Source: Silvania confinis | GTDB lineage: Bacteria; Pseudomonadota; Gammaproteobacteria; Enterobacterales; Enterobacteriaceae | NCBI RefSeq assembly: GCF_025564085.1 | Contig: NZ_JAMGZJ010000076.1 | Coordinates: forward strand, 268,202 to 332,201 | Direction of reading: 5' to 3' | DNA length: 64,000 nucleotides | Shown: positions 21,265-32,200 of the stretch, in pieces | Position numbering within the stretch: position 1 is the stretch's first letter | Layout of the letters: every line of letters starts with the position of its first letter | Position numbers and translations under genes: made by a program | Notes under the pieces: model-generated | The model's database searches: none | What the model was told of the DNA's origin: nothing | What the model saw: only the letters and a program-made list of their open reading frames with translations

Positions 21265-21531
21265 ATGAACACTAAATTAATCATCGCCACTCTCGGTTTA
21301 GCTTCCGTTCTCTCTTTCGGTGCCAGCGCAGCTGTGCATCAAGTGAACACGGATCAGGCGCAAAGCCTGCAATCAATGGGTAGCATCTCCGTCACTGAAA
21401 TGTCCGGCTCGCCAATGGATGTCCGTCAGGCACTGGCGGCAAAAGCTGAAAAAGCCGGTGCCAGCAGCTATCGCGTCACCGAGCTGAGCTCGGGCGACCA
21501 TTGGCACGCAACGGCTGAGCTGTACAAATAA
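21265..21531 (+). CDS. Second YhcN-like DUF1471 periplasmic protein
   Basis: An 88-residue tandem paralogue of the preceding gene. The signal peptide ends at SASA/A-like GASAA near residue 23. The mature part shares the QAQS, GSPMD, GASSYRV and GDHWHATAELYK motifs with its neighbour while the signal peptide and linker have diverged, so the duplication is not recent. AAGGAG lies eight bases before the ATG. It may be read through from yhcN or have its own promoter in the short gap; a terminator follows. Confidence 0.9.
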   Translation: MNTKLIIATLGLASVLSFGASAAVHQVNTDQAQSLQSMGSISVTEMSGSPMDVRQALAAKAEKAGASSYRVTELSSGDHWHATAELYK

Positions 21532-21557
21532 ACCCTCGTCGTATTGACCTACGACTT

Positions 21558-21582
21558 GCCCCTGCCTGTCAGGGGCTTTTTT
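21558..21582 (+). terminator. Terminator of the yhcN pair
   Basis: GCCCCTG (21558-21564), loop CCTGT and CAGGGGC (21570-21576) followed by TTTTTT form a textbook terminator 26 bases after the second yhcN-like gene and just before the convergent yhcO. Confidence 0.92.
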
Positions 21583-21589
21583 ATGGCTT

Positions 21590-21862
21590 TTACGGACGAA
21601 CGTTGAAGCGAATTTGACCTTCCAGCTCTTCTTCTGCCTCATCAAACAGCAAAATCAACGCGCCAAACCGCCTGCGCTGCTTTTCCGCTAAATGAACAAA
21701 CTCGATCTCCAGCGGGAGCGGGAGTTGATTGCCCATCACCACCTCCCACAGTGAGTCCAGGTTAGCCACCCTTCCCCGTTCAATGCCGAAAGATCGTGAA
21801 AACTCACGATAGAAGTCTTCCTGACTGTCGATTTCATCAAAATCAAACGTATAGATATTCAT
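21590..21862 (-). CDS. yhcO: Barstar-family protein YhcO
   Basis: A 90-residue cytoplasmic protein resembling barstar, the inhibitor of the ribonuclease barnase. It starts [20 protein letters not shown], contains LDSLWEVV (the barstar core helix) and ends in an acidic stretch [17 protein letters not shown]. coli YhcO has the same length and neighbours. No barnase-like ribonuclease is encoded near it, so its target, if any, is not evident. It converges with the yhcN pair and lies 45 bases after the dehydrogenase stop in the same direction. Confidence 0.92.
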   Translation of the reverse strand: MNIYTFDFDEIDSQEDFYREFSRSFGIERGRVANLDSLWEVVMGNQLPLPLEIEFVHLAEKQRRRFGALILLFDEAEEELEGQIRFNVRP

Positions 21863-21907
21863 TGCCAGCCACCCCGTCCAGCTGGGCGGCTGATGCCGCC
21901 CTGTCGA

Positions 21908-23362
21908 TTATAATCCCCCGATGTGCAGGGTTTTCACTTCCAGGAACTCCTCCAGTCCCAGTACCGACCCTTCTCGCCCCAGGCCCGACTCTTTGACGCC
22001 GCCAAACGGCCCAAGCTCAGTAGAGACCGCGCACTCGTTAACGCCGATCATCCCGCTCTCGATAGCCTGTGAGACACGAAATACGCGCTGCAGATTCTGC
22101 GTATAGAAATAAGCCGCCAGACCAAAGGGGGTATTATTGGCACGCTGAATCACCTCATCTTCAGAGGTAAAGCGGAAGCAGGCAGCTACCGGGCCAAAGG
22201 TTTCTTCGCTGGCAAGCTTCATCCCCTCATGACAATCCCCCAGTACCGTCGGCTGCCAGAAGTTGCCGCCCAGGGCATGTGCTTGACCGCCCGCGAGGAC
22301 AGTCGCCCCTTTCTCCACCGCATCTTCAACGTGCTCGCGAACCTTGGTCACTGCCGCAGGCTCAATCAGCGGCCCGACAACCGTGCTCTCCTCCAGCCCG
22401 TTACCTACTTTCAATGCCGTCACCGCCGAGGCAAGCTTGCTGACGAAATCGTCATACACCGACTCATGGATGTAGAAACGGTTAACGCTGACGCAGACCT
22501 GGCCCGCATTGCGGAATTTGTTGGCGATGGCGCCTTTTACTGCGGCATCGATATCGGCATCGTCAAAGACGATATACGGCGCATTACCGCCCAGCTCCAT
22601 AGAGACTTTTTTCATGGTCTCGGCGGCATTACGTACCAGCGTTTTGCCTACTGCCGTCGACCCGGTAAACGAGATTTTCCGTACCTCGTGGCTGGCCATG
22701 ATCGCATCGCTGATCTGCTGAGTGTTGCCCGCCACCGCATTGAGCACCCCATCAGGGACGCCCGCCTGTTTTGCGAGGGTGAGCAGCGCAAACGCGCTGA
22801 GCGGGGTGTTGTTCGCCGGTTTAATTACCCCGGTACAGCCTGCGGCCAGTGCCGGGCCAAGCTTGCGGGTCAGCATCGCCATCGGGAAGTTCCACGGCGT
22901 AATGGCAGCAACCACGCCAATCGGCTCACGCGTTGCCAGAATCCGGGAGCCCGCTTTAGCAGGCGGGATGATTTCGCCGTTTGCACGCTTGGCCTGCTCA
23001 GCAAACCACTGAATAAAGCTGGCTGCGTACTCCACCTCACCTTCCGCTTCTTTCAGCGGCTTGCCCTGTTCGGTGGTCATCAACTGGCCAAGCCATTGCT
23101 TGTTCTCAATGATCAGTTCGTACCAACGATAGAGAATGGTCGATCGCTCTTTAGCGGTTTTGGCGCGCCACGCCGGGAAAGCACGGCTCGCGGCGGCGAT
23201 GGCCTCTTCTGTCTCTTGTTTACCGGCTTTCGCCACCTGGGCGATCACCGCTCCGGTCGCCGGGTTAAGCACGTCAAAGGTGGTATCGAGGGTTTTCCAT
23301 ACGCCATCGACCAGATAGCCGGTCTGAAAGAGCGCACTGTCCTGGAGAGCCTGGGTAGTCAT
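21908..23362 (-). CDS. NAD(P)-dependent succinate-semialdehyde dehydrogenase, GabD-like
   Basis: An aldehyde dehydrogenase that most resembles GabD, which oxidises succinate semialdehyde to succinate. I start at the ATG at 23362 (MTTQALQDSALFQTGYLVDG, 484 residues) because GGGAGGATACAT lies just upstream; a longer frame reaching 23449 has no family counterpart. Catalytic residues are visible as Asn158 (PWNFP), Glu256 (MELGG) and Cys290 (NAGQVCVS). GabD and human SSADH have a second cysteine two residues on (CVC) that forms a redox switch; here it is Ser292. I recall no such gene between yhcO and aaeB in E. coli. The physiological aldehyde is unknown; the neighbouring aae genes export aromatic acids, which hints at, but does not prove, aromatic catabolism. 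Confidence 0.88.
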   Translation of the reverse strand: MTTQALQDSALFQTGYLVDGVWKTLDTTFDVLNPATGAVIAQVAKAGKQETEEAIAAASRAFPAWRAKTAKERSTILYRWYELIIENKQWLGQLMTTEQGKPLKEAEGEVEYAASFIQWFAEQAKRANGEIIPPAKAGSRILATREPIGVVAAITPWNFPMAMLTRKLGPALAAGCTGVIKPANNTPLSAFALLTLAKQAGVPDGVLNAVAGNTQQISDAIMASHEVRKISFTGSTAVGKTLVRNAAETMKKVSMELGGNAPYIVFDDADIDAAVKGAIANKFRNAGQVCVSVNRFYIHESVYDDFVSKLASAVTALKVGNGLEESTVVGPLIEPAAVTKVREHVEDAVEKGATVLAGGQAHALGGNFWQPTVLGDCHEGMKLASEETFGPVAACFRFTSEDEVIQRANNTPFGLAAYFYTQNLQRVFRVSQAIESGMIGVNECAVSTELGPFGGVKESGLGREGSVLGLEEFLEVKTLHIGGL

Positions 23363-23410
23363 GTATCCTCCCTTTCTGGATTTATGAGCTTGCCCGGTAA
23401 GTATAGCCAC

Positions 23411-23440
23411 AAAAAAACCGACGTTTCTGGCGTCGGTTTT
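23411..23440 (-). terminator. Terminator of the aaeXAB operon
   Basis: CCGACG (23418-23423), a seven-base loop and CGTCGG (23431-23436) are followed on the - strand by TTTTTTT (complement of 23411-23417). It lies 13 bases after the aaeB stop, so the dehydrogenase downstream probably has its own promoter. Confidence 0.88.
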
Positions 23441-23448
23441 CAGGGTCA

Positions 23449-25416
23449 TCAGCTGTCGATCAGCGCATGCTGGTAGCGATGCAGCATCCCCACCAACCTT
23501 GTAACCGGCTCCGTGACCTGCAGCGGCGCGTCCCAGATCCGCAGTTTCTCCTGATAGATATCAAGCTCTTCCAGCAGCTGAACAAAATAGCGTCGCCGCT
23601 TGTCATCATTCGAGGCACCGATGACCCGATCGGCGGTGCGCCGAAGCTGGTGATGGAAAGCCGAAAGGTCGTCGTTGACCGGCACCGGCGCATTACGCAG
23701 GCGCTGGTGCGCGATGATAAGCGTTAGCGCCAGGCGAAACTTCGCGATATCGCCCGGGAATTTCGTCAGCAGTAAAAAGAGCTGTTGATAAAGCGCAGGC
23801 AGATGGTTCTCTTTACGTCGGGCGGTGTTGGTGGTCATCGCCGACACCGCGGCAAAGACAAACTGGTTCAGCAGCACCCGGGCGGTTCGCGCCTGAGAGT
23901 TGTCTCGCACCAGCAGGATCACCATCATCGCCAGGAAACAGCCGACGATTTGTCCCAGCGCGCTGTCCAGAAACTGGCTGAAGTGAAACGTCATCGGGTT
24001 GTCCAGCACCAGAATATTGATCGTACTCGCCAGCGCCCCCAGCGAGCCGAGGCGTCGCTTCTGCACTTCGATACCAATAAAGAAGGCCATCACCGCAAGA
24101 CTGATGCACAGCAGCAGCATGCTTTGCTGGGTGGACGGCAACACCACCAGAAAATAGAACGCCCCCAGCGGGAGTGCCGCCAGCGTGCCGTACAGAAAAT
24201 CGAGCGCCACCATTCGCGGATTGGGTAAGCGCATCGCCAGCGACGTGACCACGGCAATCATTACCATCGCGCCGCTGCCGGAGGTCCAGCCAGTCCACAG
24301 CCAGAACAGCGTGCCGAGCATACAGGCAAGGGTTGTACGCCAGAAGTTGACCATCGCGTGATGGCGTTCCGCCGACTCCGCTTTGATCACCACTTCGCCC
24401 TGCAGCACTTCTTCTTCCGTCGCGCTGATTTTGGTGTTGCTGACCACGCCGCGTTTGAGCAGCAGATAGCGCGTCGCCGCCCCGACCCAGCTGTAGAGGG
24501 TCACGGGGGTATCGCGCTCACCGGTCCAGGCGATCACCCGCCGCATACGTTTCAGCTGTTTATGCACGTCCTGAACGGTGGCGACCGGGGTTTCGAACAG
24601 TTCGCGGAAGGTATCCGTGACCGCCTCCGGCCGCGCGTTCTGGATCAGGTAGGTTTCGCAGGCCTGGGTGATCAGGGTCAGCGACACTGTATTGATTGCT
24701 TTCAGGCGACGGTTGGCCCGCGACCAGCGGGAAGACTCCATATTCAGATTGCTGCGCATCCCTTCGAGCGCGGCAGTGCGGCGCACCAGAGCGCCCCAGG
24801 CGTTATCCATCTCTTCGCTGTCACCGTGCTTGATGCACAATTGCATCAGCTGGTATTGGGCAACGATCAGCGCATCCAGCTCCCGATCCACTTCCTGCTT
24901 GATCGAGCGCGGGGAGAACAGCAGATCCGCGACGATCGCGCAGACGATCCCCAATACGATCTCGCTGCAGCGTTCCAGCGCAAACTGCGGAGTCAGCAGC
25001 GGGTTGGCCTGAATAGTGATGACGATGATCAGCGCCGTGTAGCCAGAAAGCCCCCACGCATAGGAGTTTTCAACCCGCACCAGCGAAGAGATCCAGGTGC
25101 AGAAACCGGCCCAGATGCAGCACACCATGAGCATCAACAGCGGAGTGCGGATCATCAGAATAATGATCGTTAGCGCGGCAATACAGCCAATAAAGGTACC
25201 GACAATACGCAGCATCCCACGATAGCGAATTGCGCCAGCATAGGGTTCACCCCCTGCCGCAAAGGCCGGGCCCGCAGCAACGAGTGCCGCCGTCAGTACC
25301 GCCCAGCGAGGCGTTTCCAGCTGAAAGTGGAACCCGACAAACAGCGCCAGCACGATGGCGCTGGCCAGCTTAACCGCAAAACGCAGGTGCTGGCTGGCGA
25401 TAGTAAAAACACCCAT
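23449..25416 (-). CDS. aaeB: p-Hydroxybenzoic acid efflux pump subunit AaeB
   Basis: The inner-membrane component of the AaeAB pump, which relieves cells of toxic aromatic carboxylic acids. The 655 residues equal the E. coli length. Two halves each carry about five to six membrane segments (first set within residues 10-165, second within about 360-510), separated and followed by soluble domains, the fusaric-acid-resistance (FUSC) arrangement. It starts 5 bases after the aaeA stop. The operon is expected to be activated by AaeR in response to aromatic acids. Confidence 0.96.
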   Translation of the reverse strand: MGVFTIASQHLRFAVKLASAIVLALFVGFHFQLETPRWAVLTAALVAAGPAFAAGGEPYAGAIRYRGMLRIVGTFIGCIAALTIIILMIRTPLLMLMVCCIWAGFCTWISSLVRVENSYAWGLSGYTALIIVITIQANPLLTPQFALERCSEIVLGIVCAIVADLLFSPRSIKQEVDRELDALIVAQYQLMQLCIKHGDSEEMDNAWGALVRRTAALEGMRSNLNMESSRWSRANRRLKAINTVSLTLITQACETYLIQNARPEAVTDTFRELFETPVATVQDVHKQLKRMRRVIAWTGERDTPVTLYSWVGAATRYLLLKRGVVSNTKISATEEEVLQGEVVIKAESAERHHAMVNFWRTTLACMLGTLFWLWTGWTSGSGAMVMIAVVTSLAMRLPNPRMVALDFLYGTLAALPLGAFYFLVVLPSTQQSMLLLCISLAVMAFFIGIEVQKRRLGSLGALASTINILVLDNPMTFHFSQFLDSALGQIVGCFLAMMVILLVRDNSQARTARVLLNQFVFAAVSAMTTNTARRKENHLPALYQQLFLLLTKFPGDIAKFRLALTLIIAHQRLRNAPVPVNDDLSAFHHQLRRTADRVIGASNDDKRRRYFVQLLEELDIYQEKLRIWDAPLQVTEPVTRLVGMLHRYQHALIDS

Positions 25417-25421
25417 AGCGA

Positions 25422-26354
25422 TTACCCGAATTCGCGCAGGCGATGGGCAATTTTGCGGAACAGCGAGTCGTGGCTGGCATCGCGGTCTTTCTCACCGGTG
25501 ATCACCACCGTCGCGGTGGTGCCCGCCGGCCAGATATTGCCTCGCTGATCGTCCAGACGGATGCGTACCGGCACGCGCTGGGCAAGGCGTACCCATTCAA
25601 GATTGGAGTCCACCGTCGCCATCCCTTTACTGTCACGGGTGGCGCTGGAGTTGGTCACCCCTGCCGCTACGCTGTCGACTGTCCCCTTCATGACGCGGTT
25701 ACTGCCAAGCGGGGTGATCTCCACCCGGTAGCCGGGACGGACATTTTCCAGCTTGGTCTCTTCCATATAGGCGAGAACATAGAAGGAGTGCTGTTTGACC
25801 AGCGCCACAGCAGGGGAGCCACGGGTAATAAATTCGCCGGTATAGACGTTAAGGTTGGTCACCCAGCCATCAGCCGGTGCGCGGATCACCGTACGCTCAA
25901 GGTCGAGCTTCGCCAGATCGCGCGTCGCTTCGGCTTTCGCCTGCTGATGCAGCACGGTTTGCAGCAGGTTGTTAGATTGGTCGATCTCCTCGCGGGACAT
26001 CGCCAGCACCCCCAGCTTGTTACGACGGCCTGCCTCCCGGCGCTTCTCTGAAGCCAGCGCCGTGTAGTAGGACACGTCGGCTTCAGCCTCTTCCAGCGCT
26101 TTTTGGTAACGCGGCTGATCGACGGTAAACAGGACCTGATCCTTTTTGACCAGCTGATTGTCATGCACGTTCACTGCGGTGATAAGCCCCGCCACATCCG
26201 GGGCAATCGCCACTATGTCGGCGCTAAAGCGTGCATCACGCGTCCAGGGCGATTCAGTGTAAAAGACCCACGCGCGAAAAATCGCGATGAACGCGAGGAT
26301 AACTAACGCCATGGTGATGGCGGTACGGGAGATTTTTTTTGTTAGCGTTTTCAC
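25422..26354 (-). CDS. aaeA: p-Hydroxybenzoic acid efflux membrane fusion protein AaeA
   Basis: The periplasmic adaptor of the AaeAB pump (HlyD/EmrA type). I use the GTG at 26354 ([15 protein letters not shown]), preceded by GAGG, giving 310 residues, the E. coli length; an ATG further upstream would add 30 unrelated residues that overlap aaeX. An N-terminal membrane anchor (residues about 12-32) is followed by a biotinyl-lipoyl-like segment ([14 protein letters not shown]), an alpha-helical hairpin (residues about 85-150) and the matching half [19 protein letters not shown]. It lies 7 bases after aaeX. Confidence 0.95.
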   Translation of the reverse strand: MKTLTKKISRTAITMALVILAFIAIFRAWVFYTESPWTRDARFSADIVAIAPDVAGLITAVNVHDNQLVKKDQVLFTVDQPRYQKALEEAEADVSYYTALASEKRREAGRRNKLGVLAMSREEIDQSNNLLQTVLHQQAKAEATRDLAKLDLERTVIRAPADGWVTNLNVYTGEFITRGSPAVALVKQHSFYVLAYMEETKLENVRPGYRVEITPLGSNRVMKGTVDSVAAGVTNSSATRDSKGMATVDSNLEWVRLAQRVPVRIRLDDQRGNIWPAGTTATVVITGEKDRDASHDSLFRKIAHRLREFG

Positions 26355-26361
26355 ATCTACC

Positions 26362-26565
26362 TCAAACAAACAGCCGCGATACCAGATAGAACAGGCAGCA
26401 ATACAGCGCAGAATTGAACAATGCAGGGTGCCAGACGAAATCATAGATCCCGGTAGGAGCCAGCACCTTTCGCACCAGCCAGAAAATCGCCAGTGATAAA
26501 AGCAGTTCGAAAAATATCGGTGGGAACGATAAACCGAACGCCACGATAACGGGAAACAGACTCAT
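26362..26565 (-). CDS. aaeX: Small membrane protein AaeX
   Basis: A 67-residue, strongly hydrophobic protein with two membrane segments (residues about 5-30 and 45-66), DUF1656 family, always found ahead of AaeA/AaeB-type pumps. The length matches E. coli AaeX. Its exact role is unknown; deletion is tolerated for efflux in E. coli. It is the first gene of aaeXAB and is divergent from aaeR. Confidence 0.94.
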   Translation of the reverse strand: MSLFPVIVAFGLSFPPIFFELLLSLAIFWLVRKVLAPTGIYDFVWHPALFNSALYCCLFYLVSRLFV

Positions 26566-26711
26566 GTTGACCTTGATTAGAGAGCGAGCAGGCGACAGAA
26601 TTTTTATGCTTACACCACCGCAAAAGCAGCAAGAACAGCCGGGGCGAGAGTGGTGTCGCTATAATGTATGAATAATATATTAGCGTAACTGTTATGCTGT
26701 TATCTATCATA

Positions 26712-26727
26712 TGTGATCTAAATCACT
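26712..26727. promoter_or_regulatory. CRP binding site in the aaeX-aaeR intergenic region
   Basis: TGTGATCTAAATCACT matches the CRP consensus TGTGA-N6-TCACA with one mismatch, and its flanks (ATATG before, TTTT after) also fit. It ends 18 bases before the aaeR ATG and lies 146 bases from aaeX. The remaining gap (26566-26711) is AT-rich and must hold the divergent promoters and the AaeR site, which I could not place. Confidence 0.6.
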
Positions 26728-26745
26728 TTTAAGCCAGAGTGAACA

Positions 26746-27669
26746 ATGGAACGTCTTAAACGAATGTCAGTTTTTGCCAAAGTGGTTGAGCTGGGGTCTT
26801 TTACCGCTGCCGCCAGGCAATTACAGATGAGCGTCTCATCGATCAGCCAGACAGTGGCAAAACTGGAAAATGATCTCCAGGTGAAGCTGCTCAACCGCAG
26901 CACTCGCAGCATCGGTCTGACGGAAGCCGGTAAAATTTATTACCAGGGCTGTCGGCGGATGCTGTATGAGGCTCAGGCAGTACATGAGCAACTCTACGCC
27001 TTCAATAACACCCCCATCGGCACCCTGCGCATCGGGTGTTCATCAACTATGGCACAAAATGTCCTGGCTGCGATGACCGCCGATATGCTGCAGGAGTATC
27101 CTGGACTGACGGTGAATTTAGTTACCGGGATCCCTGCTCCGGATCTGATTGCCGACGGGCTCGATGTGGTAATCCGCGTGGGTGCGCTGCAGGATTCGAG
27201 CCTCTTCTCGCGCCGACTGGGCAGCATGCCCATGGTGGTCTGCGCGGCGAAAAAGTATCTGACGCGCGCGGGGATCCCGGAGAAACCGGCCGATCTCGCT
27301 AATCACGCCTGGCTAGAGTACAGCGTGCGTCCGGATAATGAATTTGAGCTGATTGCCCCCGAAGGACTTTCCACTACCCTGCTTCCGCAGGGCCGCTTCG
27401 TGACCAACGATCCGATGACCATTTCCCGCTGGCTGGTGGCGGGCGCCGGGATCGCTTACGTCCCACTGATGTGGGTGATCAACGAGATCAACAGCGGTGA
27501 GCTGGAGATCCTATTCCCACGCTACCAGTCAGATCCGCGTCCGGTGTATGCGGTGTACACAGAAAAAGACAAGCTCCCACTAAAGGTGCAGGTGTGCATT
27601 AACTATCTGACGGATTATTTTGTCGAGGTCGCAAAGCTGTTTCAGGAGATGCGAGGCAGGAAGGAGTGA
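26746..27669 (+). CDS. aaeR: LysR-type activator of the aae operon, AaeR
   Basis: A 307-residue LysR-family regulator. The N-terminal winged helix-turn-helix (residues about 1-60, with FTAAARQLQMSVSSISQTVAKLE) is followed by the effector-binding domain (residues about 90-300, starting PIGTLRIGCSS). In E. coli AaeR activates aaeXAB in the presence of p-hydroxybenzoate and related acids. It is divergent from aaeX across 180 bases, the usual LysR layout, and converges with tldD. Confidence 0.94.
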   Translation: MERLKRMSVFAKVVELGSFTAAARQLQMSVSSISQTVAKLENDLQVKLLNRSTRSIGLTEAGKIYYQGCRRMLYEAQAVHEQLYAFNNTPIGTLRIGCSSTMAQNVLAAMTADMLQEYPGLTVNLVTGIPAPDLIADGLDVVIRVGALQDSSLFSRRLGSMPMVVCAAKKYLTRAGIPEKPADLANHAWLEYSVRPDNEFELIAPEGLSTTLLPQGRFVTNDPMTISRWLVAGAGIAYVPLMWVINEINSGELEILFPRYQSDPRPVYAVYTEKDKLPLKVQVCINYLTDYFVEVAKLFQEMRGRKE

Positions 27670-27672
27670 ACA

Positions 27673-27695
27673 GAAGCCCTCGGGCAGAGGGCTTC
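27673..27695. terminator. Hairpin between convergent aaeR and tldD
   Basis: GAAGCCCTC (27673-27681), loop GGGCA and GAGGGCTTC (27687-27695) form a 9-bp stem four bases after aaeR and 11 bases from the tldD stop. There is no long T run on either side, so it is likely a shared, weak terminator. Confidence 0.6.
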
Positions 27696-27706
27696 TCAAT
27701 GCACAA

Positions 27707-29233
<1,527 letters not shown>

Positions 29234-29238
29234 TCAAA

Positions 29239-32200
29239 TCATTGCTGTGCATCTTTGCGCGGCTGACGCAGCACCTCGTTAATCTGAGGTTTATCGACCG
29301 GGCCGGTAATACGGTAACGCAGAATTGAGACTTTACTCCACAGCGGCCCCAGCACTTTACTGGCGGCAAACACCGCCGCGCCAACAATCGGGTTGACCGC
29401 AAAGGCCGCCGCTACGCCAACGGTTGCCGAGATCTCCGGGGCCACAACGGCCTCCATGTTGAGCTCGCGACGCACCAGGTCAACCGAGCCTTTCATGGCG
29501 ATATCCGCCTCCAGCCCGTCGACCAGCGTGTCATCGGTGTGCAGGACGCCGTCTTTGATCCACGCGGTACTGCGGATGGAGTCGAAGTAGAAGCCTTCAT
29601 CAAAGGTGTCGCTAAAGTCCAGACGCAGCTTGCGCAGCAGCGCGTCAAAGCTGAGCAGACGCAGTATCTGTCCCGCATGGCCGGTGCTCACATTGGCAAT
29701 TTCACCTTTGCCGAGCCGGGCTTTCAGGATGCCGTTCAGCGAGGCCTCATCCGGCTGCCACGGCGGATTACGCCAGTGCAGATCGTAATCGACGTCAAAC
29801 GACGAATCGCGAACCGGCGTATTGACACCGAAATAGTTGAAGGCCGCATCCAGCTTGCTGCCCTTCAACTGCCCCTTCAGTGAGGTGCGTTGTTCACCCG
29901 TGCCGTTTACCCACTCGCCGTTGGCGGTCAGGCGGGCAAAGCCAGTATCCACCAGTCCGTCCGCGAGGGTTAAGGTGTTGCCCTTAATGGTAAAGTCGCC
30001 GTCGATACGGCCATACTTCTGTCCCCACAGCCAGCATTCGGCGCAGCGCAGCTGCAAATCAGGCCAGCCGGAAAAATTAATCCGGGGGGTGTTCGCAAGC
30101 GGAGAGGTATTTTTGCCACTCCCGGAGTTGGCTGCTGCCGGGTTGAAATAGAGATAGCGGATATCCGCCTGCCAAGGCGCAGAATTACGCATCAGCACGG
30201 TGGCGTTAATTTCCCGTCCCTGTGCATCGATTTTCGAACCGTTCGCCACTGGCTGCGAGACAATGCTCAGGTTATTCCACTGCTGGCCACCCAGCGCCAG
30301 CGATGGCGTGCGCACAGTAATATGCTGCGGGAACTGTGCAGCATCATCCACATTCTGCCCGACGCCGCGCTGGAAAAGCGCGAGCCATTGTGCGCCATCC
30401 ATCGGCGGCAAATTGAGTTCGACGCCCGGCTGTTCTGGCAACGGCGGCAGCGTGTGGCTGTCGGTGCTCCAGATGGCGCGATCCAGCGTCAGCTTACGGT
30501 TCAGCAGCCAGCGGCTGTTGAAGTAATTCTTGCCGCTGGTGTTGCCTGTCAGGGTAAAGCTGTTGAGATCCCCGTTGACCGCTAACTTCACCGGCAGCGC
30601 TTCTCCCACCTTCTTGGCCAACGGTGACGGTAAATCGCTGCTGATGTTCTTCAGGTCGCCATTAATGTCGACTTTGTAATGCGCATCGCCACGGTATGGC
30701 AGGGTTATGGCGACGTTGCCTTTCCACGGCACCCGCCCCTCAAGGGACTGGCTGACAGGTTTTGGCAGGACGTCCATGCGCGAAGGCTGCCAGCTGCCGT
30801 CGAGGTTTACCGCCACCTGATAGGCTTTGTCGCCTTCGGTAGTTGAGAAATCGATATTGACCGGCTGACCAAACCAGCTGGCGGTCAGCGGTCCGCTCTT
30901 AAGGTCGCCATTAACGAAGCTGAACTGGCCGCTCAGATTGGTCAGAGTGCTGTCCAACGGCTTAATCAACAGGCTGTTGTTTTTAAGCCTGACGTCGCCT
31001 TTGGCGGTGGTCAGGGTGCCGTCCAGCGGGATATCCAAATGTAAGCGAGAATTCACATCGCCATCCAACTGAAGCTGCTTAAGGGTGGCACCCAGCGAAT
31101 CATCCAGTGGCGTCTCGTCGAAGTAAGGTCCAACGGCTTTACCGGGTCCATTAATGTCGGCGTCAATCAGCAGCTTTTCTTTCGAATAGTCCGGGATCAC
31201 CGCCGTCAGGTTACTCGCCGTCACCCCACCCAGCGCGACGCGGTCCGTTTTCATCCACAGGCCGTCGTTGATGAAGTCGAGCGTAATATCCATGTTTTTC
31301 AATGCTGGCCAGTCTGGCTGGAAAGCATAGGTGGCGTTGTGTAACGGCACCCAAACCTGGAACTGTCCTTCGTTATGCTTATACGGGAACAGGTGCGGAT
31401 TGCCGCCATACACCAGCGTGGTGTTATCGGATTGCCCGCCCTGGATGGCACCGCTCAGGTAATCCACCAGCTCTTTGCCCATCAGGTTTTCCGGGAAATA
31501 GCGCCAGGCCTGGGCACCATCGTCTGTGCTGATACCCGCCAGGATCCCCAGCCAGGGCTCATCGCCCGCCGGCTGTAAATAGCGGAAATCGCCCCGGGCA
31601 TGCACCGCTTTAGCTTTCACGTCGATGTTGCGTCCATCGAGCTGGAAGCCTTTTTCGTTTTTCAGCCAGTTGAGGGTCGCGGTACCTTTTTCGATTTCCA
31701 GCGGCGCGCGGAAGACGGTTTCGTAAGGCATTTTAGCGTCGCGCATGTTGACGGTCAGGCGGCCATCCTCCACGCTGCCTTCCAGCGTTCCGCTGAAATG
31801 CTCGGCCCCCGGTAGCAGCTTCCACTGCTTCCAGGCTAAATCGGTCCATGCGACGTTAAAGCGGGTTTTCTCGGTCGCCTGCAGGGGAATGTCCAGCGCC
31901 AGGGTATTGATGGCCCCGACCGGCTGCGTGGCGCGCCAGATGTCTCCCAGCGCCGGAGAGAGCTTCACCGCGAGGGGGCGTATGCCTTCCAGGCTTTCGA
32001 GATTCAGGTTGCTGGCGCGAATGCGCAGCTCGTCACTGCGCTTGCTGTCGGCACCGCCGACGTCCTGCGCCGGGATCCACGCCAGCGCCAGCGCACCGCG
32101 CGGCCAGGCTTTGCTATCCATCGTGATGCGGGTGTCCGGGATGGCAAACTGCCAGCCGCCCTGTTCACGGGTCACGTGTGCGGTAAGGTTATCAACGGAG

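Noticed and set aside
21590..21862. yhcO (barstar-like) as the antitoxin of a toxin-antitoxin pair
   Set aside because: No barnase-like ribonuclease or other toxin-like small gene is next to it; the neighbours are a DUF1471 gene and a dehydrogenase.
22229..23476. A 415-codon + strand open frame opposite the aldehyde dehydrogenase
   Set aside because: It is antisense to a gene with intact catalytic motifs; the product is Arg-rich with no recognisable family.
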